Source of the DNA: Aquimarina spongiae
GTDB taxonomy: Bacteria; Bacteroidota; Bacteroidia; Flavobacteriales; Flavobacteriaceae
Length of the DNA: 64,000 nucleotides
NCBI RefSeq assembly: GCF_900141785.1
Contig: NZ_FQYP01000007.1
Span: 62,001-126,000 of the forward strand
Reading direction: 5' to 3'
Under the pieces are notes generated by a model that saw nothing but the letters and a program-made list of their open reading frames with translations, was not told where the DNA came from and did no database searches. A program made the position numbers and the translations under genes. Position 1 is the stretch's first letter; each line of letters opens with the position of its first letter. This document shows positions 57,836 through 64,000 of the stretch, one piece after another.

Positions 57836-59419
57836 ATGATAACCGGTAAAAATTATATAGGCAATCATCTTTCCTCCCAAGGAGATAAAACCTACACAAC
57901 CTTTAATCCAAAGGTCAATATCGAAAATGAACCTTTGTATTATGAAGCTTCCGAAACGGAGATCAACCATGCAATTGATCTGGCTTCTGAGGCATTTGCT
58001 GCGTATAAAAAGGTTTCTGGAAAAGATAAAGCTCAATTTTTGAATACGATCGCCGAAGAGATTCTTGCTCTGGGTGATCTATTAATTCAAACCTATATTT
58101 CTGAAAGTGGACTCCCAGAAAAAAGAGCTATTGGGGAACGAACAAGAACCATAGGTCAATTAAGAGCTTTTGCAAATTTGGTAGCCGACGGAACATGGGT
58201 CGAAGCCACTATAGATACAGCAGATCCTAATCGAATCCCCATCCCAAAACCAGATCTTAGAAAAATGTTAACCCCATTAGGTCCGGTGGTGGTTTTTGGT
58301 GCCAGTAATTTTCCTTTAGCCTATTCTACCGCTGGTGGTGATACAGCTTCTGCTTTGGCTTCGGGATGTCCCGTGATTGTAAAATCGCACCCAATGCATG
58401 CTGGTACAGGAGAGCTCATTGCATCTGCTATCATAGCTGCTGCAGAAAAAACGAAAATGCCCAACGGAGTATTTTCTAACCTCAACAGTTCGGGTATCGA
58501 AGTAGGTGTGCAATTGGTCAAACATCCAAAAATAAAAGGTGTCGGTTTTACCGGAAGTATCAAAGGAGGGCGAGCATTATTTGATCTTGCAGCTCAACGG
58601 CCAGAGCCCATACCGGTATTTGCAGAAATGGGAAGTATCAATCCCGTTGTGATCTTGCCGGAAACCCTACAAAAAAGAGGAGCATCTTTGGCAACTACTT
58701 ATGCCAAATCTATCACTTTGGGTACCGGGCAATTCTGTACAAATCCAGGTTTGATTTTGGGGGTAAAAAGTGAAGCGCTGGATCATTTTATTGATAAATT
58801 ATCTACTGAAATCTTAACGATCACTCCTTCTTGTATGTTGCATCCCAATATTGTAAACAACTACAAAAACAACTCAGCAAATATGCTTCAAGAATCAGGT
58901 ATTTCTAAAACAGCCGATTATCAAGGTGATTTGGAACCAAACTTTGCTGGTCAAATGATTACCACAGTAGATGGAGATTCCTTTTTAAACAACACCAATC
59001 TGCACCAAGAGGTTTTTGGGCCGTTCTCTCTGGTAGTACAATGTAAAGATCTGGAGGAGTTAACCACTATTATCGATCATCTCGAGGGACAGCTTACCGG
59101 GACTATTTTGGCAGAGCAAGAAGAGATAGCAGATCACCGTACTATTATAGAAGCACTGCAAAACAGGGTAGGTCGACTTATTTTTAATGGAGTACCCACA
59201 GGAGTAGAAGTATGCCCATCGATGCTTCATGGAGGACCATATCCTGCATCTACTGATAGTAGATTTACTGCCGTAGGCATACATGCTATAAAGCGTTGGG
59301 TACGCCCTATGAGTTATCAAAACTGGCCTGATCATTTATTACCAGATGAGTTACAAAATCAAAACCCTCTTGGTATTTCCAGATTGGTGAATGGAGATTC
59401 CACACGAAACCCACTGTAA
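57836..59419 (+). CDS. 2-oxoglutarate semialdehyde (2,5-dioxovalerate) dehydrogenase
   Basis: 527 residues, an ALDH-fold enzyme. Visible are VVVFGASNFPLAYST (Asn158), PVIVKSHP (Lys183), GFTGS for the NAD(P) loop, FAEMGSINPV (Glu264) and GTGQFCTNPG (Cys301), the last being the nucleophile. Length and the GSINPV/CTNPG boxes match the KGSADH group that turns 2,5-dioxopentanoate into 2-oxoglutarate with NAD(P)+. It starts 40 bases after the deaminase and ends 1 base before the epimerase ATG, so it is tightly linked. Cytoplasmic. Confidence 0.9.
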   Translation: MITGKNYIGNHLSSQGDKTYTTFNPKVNIENEPLYYEASETEINHAIDLASEAFAAYKKVSGKDKAQFLNTIAEEILALGDLLIQTYISESGLPEKRAIGERTRTIGQLRAFANLVADGTWVEATIDTADPNRIPIPKPDLRKMLTPLGPVVVFGASNFPLAYSTAGGDTASALASGCPVIVKSHPMHAGTGELIASAIIAAAEKTKMPNGVFSNLNSSGIEVGVQLVKHPKIKGVGFTGSIKGGRALFDLAAQRPEPIPVFAEMGSINPVVILPETLQKRGASLATTYAKSITLGTGQFCTNPGLILGVKSEALDHFIDKLSTEILTITPSCMLHPNIVNNYKNNSANMLQESGISKTADYQGDLEPNFAGQMITTVDGDSFLNNTNLHQEVFGPFSLVVQCKDLEELTTIIDHLEGQLTGTILAEQEEIADHRTIIEALQNRVGRLIFNGVPTGVEVCPSMLHGGPYPASTDSRFTAVGIHAIKRWVRPMSYQNWPDHLLPDELQNQNPLGISRLVNGDSTRNPL

Positions 59420-59420
59420 T

Positions 59421-60428
59421 ATGAGTATCTCAGTATATCGATGCATAGACGCACATACCTGTGGTAATCCTGTACGAGTAGTGACTACCGGTCATCCTCC
59501 TTTGGTAGGAAATTCTATGAGCGAAAAACGGCAACATTTCTTAAAAGAGTATGACTGGATTCGGAAGGGGTTAATGTTTGAACCCAGAGGTCATGATATG
59601 ATGAGTGGTAGTTTTTTATTCGAACCTCATGATCCGAAAAATGATTTTGCGATTTTGTTTATTGAAACTTCGGGTTGTTTGCCCATGTGTGGTCATGGAA
59701 CTATTGGTACTATCACCATAGCTATCGAAGAAGGACTAATTGATCCTAAAACACCTGGAAAAATACGAATGGAAGCCCCTGCTGGGTTGGTTGAAATTCA
59801 ATATCAACAAACCGGAAAAAAAGTCGATTGGGTAAAATTAACTAATGTCTCATCATATTTAGCTGCTGAAGGATTAGAAATAGATTGTCCCGAACTGGGA
59901 ACACTTGTTTTTGATGTCGCCTATGGGGGAAATTTTTATGCCATTATCGATCCGCAATTGAATTTTGAAGGAATGCACGCTTTCGAAGCATCCAAACTAA
60001 TTCAATACTCACAAGTATTACGCAAAAGCATCAACCAAAAATATCCAAATACCTTTATCCATCCAGAAGACGAAACGATTAGAGACGTAAGTCATATGTT
60101 ATGGACAGGAGACGCTATCGATCCAAAATCCTCTGGAAGAAATGCAGTTTTTTATGGAAACAAAGCGATCGATCGATCTCCTTGTGGTACTGGCACTTCT
60201 GCTAGAATGGCGCAATTACATGCAAAAGGGAAATTAAAAAAAGGAGAGGATTTTATACATGAAAGCATCATTGGTAGTACATTTATAGGACGTATAGAAC
60301 AAGAAACCATGTTGGGTGATCAAAAAGCAATTGTCCCCAGTATACAAGGTTGGGCTAAAATCTATGGATATAATACGATTACTATCGATGATGACGACCC
60401 TTATGCCCATGGATTTCAAGTAATTTAA
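59421..60428 (+). CDS. 4-hydroxyproline epimerase (proline-racemase family)
   Basis: 335 residues from the ATG at 59421; an in-frame ATG at 59391 lies inside the dehydrogenase and is rejected. Both catalytic Cys are present: Cys90 in CLPMCGHGT and Cys255 in RSPCGTGTSARM. The paired Cys indicates an epimerase rather than the Thr-containing trans-3-hydroxyproline dehydratase. The start SVYRCIDAHTCGNPVRVV also fits. It interconverts trans-4-hydroxy-L-proline and cis-4-hydroxy-D-proline without a cofactor. Third gene of the operon, with 27 bases before the oxidase. Confidence 0.9.
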   Translation: MSISVYRCIDAHTCGNPVRVVTTGHPPLVGNSMSEKRQHFLKEYDWIRKGLMFEPRGHDMMSGSFLFEPHDPKNDFAILFIETSGCLPMCGHGTIGTITIAIEEGLIDPKTPGKIRMEAPAGLVEIQYQQTGKKVDWVKLTNVSSYLAAEGLEIDCPELGTLVFDVAYGGNFYAIIDPQLNFEGMHAFEASKLIQYSQVLRKSINQKYPNTFIHPEDETIRDVSHMLWTGDAIDPKSSGRNAVFYGNKAIDRSPCGTGTSARMAQLHAKGKLKKGEDFIHESIIGSTFIGRIEQETMLGDQKAIVPSIQGWAKIYGYNTITIDDDDPYAHGFQVI

Positions 60429-60455
60429 CCGATGTAGTTTTTAAAAAACAGAGCA

Positions 60456-61700
60456 ATGAAAAATTGTATTGTGATTGGTGGAGGTGTTATTGGTTTATGC
60501 ACTGCATATTACCTTCATAAAGAAGGGCATCAAGTTACGGTTATCGATCAATCCTCGATGGATTTTGGAGCTTCTTATGTCAATGCAGGATATTTATCCC
60601 CTAGTCATATCATACCGCTAGCCGCTCCAGGAGTCATGAAAAAAGGATTGCAATGGATGTTTAATCCTTCAAGTCCTCTTTTTATAAAACCACGACTTAA
60701 TTCTAATTTTCTGAAATGGACTTTAGCGTTTAATGCCTCATGCTCTAGCAAAAATGTACAAAAAGGGATTCCTGCTATCAAAGAGATTGCAATTTTGGGG
60801 AGAGATCTGTATACGGATATCAAAAATGATGAAAACTTTTCCTTCCAGTTAGAAAAAAAAGGACTTCTGATGCTCTGTCAAACCGAAAAAATGCTGGAAG
60901 AAGAAATTCAAGTCGCCGAAACCGCTACAAAAGAAGGGTTAACTACCAAAACATTACCAAAAGAAGAACTACAAAAACTATATCCTGATACTGCAGTACA
61001 GGCAATTGGTGCAACCTGGTATGAATGTGACGCACATACCACACCCAATACTTTTATGAAAGAAATGAAAAACTACCTGGAAGCTTCTGGAGTTCGATTT
61101 CATAAAAATGAAAAGATTGAAAATCTGTCCTTCAACAATGGAAAAATAGTTTCTATAGACAATAGCACTCATACCTATACCGCAGACGAATATATCTTAA
61201 CTGCAGGCTCCTGGTCTAACCAGTTAAGCAAATTACTTGGTATCAACCTGCTGCTGGAGGCGGGAAAAGGGTACCGAATCAATTCTGATAGAAATTTGGG
61301 CATCACCATTCCCGCAATTCTTGCAGAAGCAAAAGTAGCAATCACCCCAATGGATGGATTTACCCGGTTTGCCGGAACTATGGAAATTGCCGGAATTAAT
61401 CATCGAATTAATCAAGTACGAGTTGAAGCTATTGCTAAAGCTACGCAGCGCTATTTTCCTAATATCGAGTTAACCCCGGAAGAAAAAGGCAAAGCCGCTT
61501 GTGGATTACGACCAGTAAGTCCAGATGGTTTACCATACATAGGAAAATCATCAAAGTGTAACAACCTTACTATAGCTACAGGTCATGCCATGATGGGTTG
61601 GAGCATGGGGTCTGCCACCGGAAAATTGGTGTCCGAACTAATTAGCGATAAAAAACCTTCTCTAGATCTGGACGTATATCATCCGGATAGAAAATTCTAG
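60456..61700 (+). CDS. FAD-dependent D-amino-acid (D-hydroxyproline) oxidoreductase, DadA-like
   Basis: 414 residues. The Rossmann FAD loop is IVIGGGVIGLCTAYYL (Gly8-Gly13). Other DAO-family parts are GASYVNAGYLSPSH, YILTAGSWSNQLSKLL and the closing GLRPVSPDGLPYIGKS with ATGHAMMGWSMGSATGKLV. In context it should oxidise cis-4-hydroxy-D-proline to the pyrroline that the deaminase takes. It is a single-subunit DadA-like form, so it likely passes electrons to the quinone pool rather than to O2; this is inferred. It is the last gene of the operon and converges on the DUF4407 gene. Confidence 0.9.
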   Translation: MKNCIVIGGGVIGLCTAYYLHKEGHQVTVIDQSSMDFGASYVNAGYLSPSHIIPLAAPGVMKKGLQWMFNPSSPLFIKPRLNSNFLKWTLAFNASCSSKNVQKGIPAIKEIAILGRDLYTDIKNDENFSFQLEKKGLLMLCQTEKMLEEEIQVAETATKEGLTTKTLPKEELQKLYPDTAVQAIGATWYECDAHTTPNTFMKEMKNYLEASGVRFHKNEKIENLSFNNGKIVSIDNSTHTYTADEYILTAGSWSNQLSKLLGINLLLEAGKGYRINSDRNLGITIPAILAEAKVAITPMDGFTRFAGTMEIAGINHRINQVRVEAIAKATQRYFPNIELTPEEKGKAACGLRPVSPDGLPYIGKSSKCNNLTIATGHAMMGWSMGSATGKLVSELISDKKPSLDLDVYHPDRKF

Positions 61701-61712
61701 CTTCAGTTGTTT

Positions 61713-62816
61713 TTATAAAATTCCTGTTTGTTTTTTATAAAAAGCATCTTGCTGTTTTTTCATCATTTCTCTAGCCACTTTCTTTTTATAAGCATAAAGT
61801 TCTTCCTCTTCGGTAAGATCACCGTATACTCGATCATTGATATCAAAGTCTGTTTGTAATACCACAGCTCGCTGACCTTCTTTCTGCTCTACCCAGGTTC
61901 TTATTTCTCCCTCGGCATCTTGCAATTTAAAATCATATTCCCCCTTTGGAGATATCAGTTTGGCAAAAATCGGAGAAGTTTCGATAGCCAGGAACAATAA
62001 AAATATAAAGAATGAGGGCAACCATGGCAATTCATTAAGCGCGTTGATCCTTGCCATCAATCCATCAAAATTATCGATAATAGGTTGTGAGTTATCCACT
62101 TGAGTTTCGTACTCAGTAGCTAGCTGCACTTTTTGATTTTCTAGCGTAGCTATTTTCTCGGCGTTATTCTTTTTAAGTGCTACCAGTTCTTCTAGGGCAG
62201 CATCGTGCTTTTCTCTTTTTTCTTTATATACAGGGCCTTTACCTATGATTTCGGTTCCTTTTCGACCTTCGGCTTCTGCAATATAGGTTTCGTATAAGTC
62301 ATTAACTTCAGTTTCCTTGGTCGCAATTTCTTCTTTTAGGGCTCCAATTTCCTGATCGATTCCATTAATCACCGGAGTGAATTGAGTTGCGATCTGTTCC
62401 TTGTTGGCAAGAGTATAATCATTCTTCTGCTCTAATAACACGCGATCTATTTCTTTCTCGAAAATTTTTAATTCCAAGGGTTTTGAAATGACAATGGCAA
62501 TGATGATTGCCAAAATTATTCTGGGGGATGCCTGTAGCAGTTCATCCAAAAAGTTGTCCTTTTTTTTGATGGTGGATACTATGAATCTGTCCAGATTAAA
62601 GATTAACAATCCCCAAATCAGCCCAAAAAAGGCAGCAGTAAAATAATTATCAAAAACAGTATACAGTGCATAACTCGCAGCAATAGAAGCCATTACTGCG
62701 GTAAAAAAAACCGTAGCTCCTATACCAGCATACTTGTTTTGTTCTCCATTACTACAACTCTCTAAAATGGAAGTATCTGCTCCCGAGCATAAAATAAAAA
62801 ATCTCTTTAACATCAT
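61713..62816 (-). CDS. DUF4407 membrane protein
   Basis: 367 residues. The start RFFILCSGADTSILESC is typical of DUF4407. About four membrane helices lie near 33-53, 57-77, 92-110 and 264-284. Between helix 3 and helix 4 there is a long coiled coil with many Glu, Lys and Gln (IGALKEEIATKETEVN, EELVALKKNNAEKIATLEN) facing one side of the membrane. The C-terminal tail is charged and basic. Function is unknown. The M56-like gene lies upstream on the same strand, separated by a terminator. Confidence 0.85.
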   Translation of the reverse strand: MMLKRFFILCSGADTSILESCSNGEQNKYAGIGATVFFTAVMASIAASYALYTVFDNYFTAAFFGLIWGLLIFNLDRFIVSTIKKKDNFLDELLQASPRIILAIIIAIVISKPLELKIFEKEIDRVLLEQKNDYTLANKEQIATQFTPVINGIDQEIGALKEEIATKETEVNDLYETYIAEAEGRKGTEIIGKGPVYKEKREKHDAALEELVALKKNNAEKIATLENQKVQLATEYETQVDNSQPIIDNFDGLMARINALNELPWLPSFFIFLLFLAIETSPIFAKLISPKGEYDFKLQDAEGEIRTWVEQKEGQRAVVLQTDFDINDRVYGDLTEEEELYAYKKKVAREMMKKQQDAFYKKQTGIL

Positions 62817-62871
62817 CTAAGGGTTTTTTGATTGATACTAGGTATAACGCTGATTTATAAGTAAATGTTGC

Positions 62872-62896
62872 ACAAAAAAACTCCCAAAAGGGAGTT
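62872..62896 (-). terminator. Rho-independent terminator of the minus-strand M56-like gene
   Basis: Read on the minus strand, AACTCCC (62890-62896) and GGGAGTT (62879-62885) form a 7-bp stem around TTTT, followed by T residues (complement of the A run 62874-62880). It lies about 38 bases past the stop at 62934, so the M56-like and DUF4407 genes are probably separate transcripts. Confidence 0.75.
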
Positions 62897-62933
62897 AAAA
62901 ATTATATGCGGCTACAAAAATAAATCAAGTGTT

Positions 62934-64000
62934 TTAGCGGTTATTATCTTTTCTGGCTTTGGATTTAGCTCTTTTCAACTCTTTTCTTGCCTTTTTACGA
63001 GCTTTTTCAGCTTCTTTACGAGCTTCTTCCAAAGATTTTCTGGCTTCAGCTCTTAATTGCTCTCGCTCTTTTGCTACCAGTTCTCTATCTTTCCTTACTT
63101 GCTCCATAGCCATTGCTCTTGCTTTTTCGGCTTCCTCTCTTGCCATCAAAGCCTGTTTCATGGCTTGTTCTCTTGCCTTTTCTGCCTGGAACATGGCTTC
63201 TTTTCTAGACTCCATAGCTTGTTTAATGGCACGTTCTCTTGCTCTTTCTGCATCTCGTTGTGCTTTCAACGCATGTTCCTGAGCAATCATAGCAGCTTTT
63301 CTAGCTTCTTCATGCGCCCGAATTCGCACTTCTTGTTGCTGTGCTCTTTCCCTTCGGACCATTTCTACTTGCGATTTAGCTCTTTCTCTTGATGCTTCCA
63401 CAATTTCCCTGGCTCTTTCTGCTGCTTCTCTTGCTCTTTCAGCTATTTCTTCTCTGCTTACCATAGCTATTTCGTTAGCTTCTTCTATCTCTTGGACTCT
63501 TCTCTCTTCTTCTTCCTCAATTTCAGCCAACACCGCTTCTTCTACTTCATTATCTTCAAAAACCTGAGAATCTGAAGTTGGAGTTGGAGCTCCTGGAGGA
63601 GTTGGTGGTGCTGGTGCTCCACTACGTTTTATCCTTTTAGTCTCTTTTGGAGGTGGCGGAATCGCACTTGCTTCCCCTTTGCGTACTATTGGCGCAGGAG
63701 GTAATGGAGGGGCTGATGGAATTAGATCATGTTCTGGATTGGACCGATATAATCTAGTTTTTTTATACTCTCTGTTTATTGCCTCAATAAAATCATCATT
63801 AGCATTTTGTAATTTCACATCAAAATTAAACCCTTTCAGCTCTTCATCTTTCCATTGTTTGGTGGTATTATCAATAACCGTAGCAAAATTGGAGATACTA
63901 GTGGCCTTCCCGTTTACCGTGATTTGGTTTCCTGTTACTTTTATCTTTATTTGTTTATCAGAATCACTATCCTGAACGGTTTTGGAATAATTGACATTTC
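62934..64000 (-). CDS. C-terminal part of a probable M56/BlaR1-like protein with long coiled coil, cut by window edge
   Basis: The minus-strand frame stays open from its TAA at 62934 to the window end, so it is 5'-truncated; a GTG at 63818 is not a convincing start. The oldest visible part reads as VTGNQITVNGKATSISNF, then TTKQWKDEELKGFNFDVK, NREYKKTRLYRSNPEHDLIP, which I recall from flavobacterial M56 (BlaR1-type) proteins. Next is a Pro-rich segment (SAPPLPPAP, PAPPTPPGAPTPT). The last 200 residues are a continuous Ala/Glu/Arg coiled coil (ERAREAAERAREIVEAS, KAREQAMKQALMAREEAEKARAM). The peptidase domain, if present, is outside the window. Confidence 0.7.
   Translation of the reverse strand, partial: NVNYSKTVQDSDSDKQIKIKVTGNQITVNGKATSISNFATVIDNTTKQWKDEELKGFNFDVKLQNANDDFIEAINREYKKTRLYRSNPEHDLIPSAPPLPPAPIVRKGEASAIPPPPKETKRIKRSGAPAPPTPPGAPTPTSDSQVFEDNEVEEAVLAEIEEEEERRVQEIEEANEIAMVSREEIAERAREAAERAREIVEASRERAKSQVEMVRRERAQQQEVRIRAHEEARKAAMIAQEHALKAQRDAERARERAIKQAMESRKEAMFQAEKAREQAMKQALMAREEAEKARAMAMEQVRKDRELVAKEREQLRAEARKSLEEARKEAEKARKKARKELKRAKSKARKDNNR

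Noticed and set aside
62959-63392. Plus-strand open frames opposite the coiled-coil gene
   Set aside because: They are Ser/Phe/Cys/Leu-rich mirrors of the Ala/Glu/Arg repeat on the minus strand, a known artefact of low-complexity coding sequence.

Overview
The window looks like chromosomal DNA from a marine-type member of the Flavobacteriaceae (Bacteroidota), perhaps an Aquimarina-like genus. The genus is a guess from general character; no search was run. The supporting signs are AT-rich DNA, many short lipoprotein signals ending in a lipobox Cys, a type IX secretion C-terminal sorting domain, a TonB-dependent receptor with a carboxypeptidase-regulatory-like N-terminus, free-standing two-component propeller repeats, DUF6660-like and M56-like proteins, frequent TTG starts, and TAnnTTTG-type promoter elements. 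No rRNA, tRNA, insertion sequence, prophage, CRISPR array or integron attC site was seen.

Layout. From 1 to about 55.9 kb essentially every gene lies on the + strand, mostly as single genes or short pairs. 0-8 kb: a peroxiredoxin tail, a methyltransferase, small membrane proteins, a T9SS-exported polysaccharide-lyase-like enzyme, a serine hydrolase, and a membrane-tethered LuxR-type regulator broken by an in-frame stop. 8-30 kb: an AsmA-like giant, then a long run of small accessory enzymes and regulators (alpha/beta hydrolases, GNAT, VOC, SnoaL-like, DinB, DUF1330, Crp, XRE, AraC, S41 peptidase, a Cys-tailed sigma factor). 30-33 kb: a Cys/His-rich small protein with a TonB-dependent receptor, then a nitrilase-family amidase. 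33-50 kb: more of the same, with two further broken genes (a HEAT-like protein and a TonB-C-domain protein, each with one frameshift), an SGNH esterase coupled to a propeller lipoprotein, a cyclase, a phosphoesterase and a 7-TM AraC regulator. 50-56 kb: a penicillin-acylase-type Ntn hydrolase, a BAAT-like hydrolase and a DUF418 membrane protein.

55.9-61.7 kb is the clearest functional unit. A minus-strand AraC regulator diverges from four genes that together make the complete trans-4-hydroxy-L-proline degradation route: epimerase, FAD D-hydroxyproline oxidase, DapA-family deaminase and 2-oxoglutarate semialdehyde dehydrogenase. The product is 2-oxoglutarate, consistent with use of collagen or hydroxyproline-rich protein. 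The last 2.3 kb (minus strand) carries a DUF4407 membrane protein and the C-terminal part of a probable M56/BlaR1-like protein that ends in a long charged coiled coil and runs off the window.

The three broken genes (stop at 7697, frameshifts near 34344 and 43162) all read through cleanly when one base is changed. They are either recent inactivations or sequencing errors.
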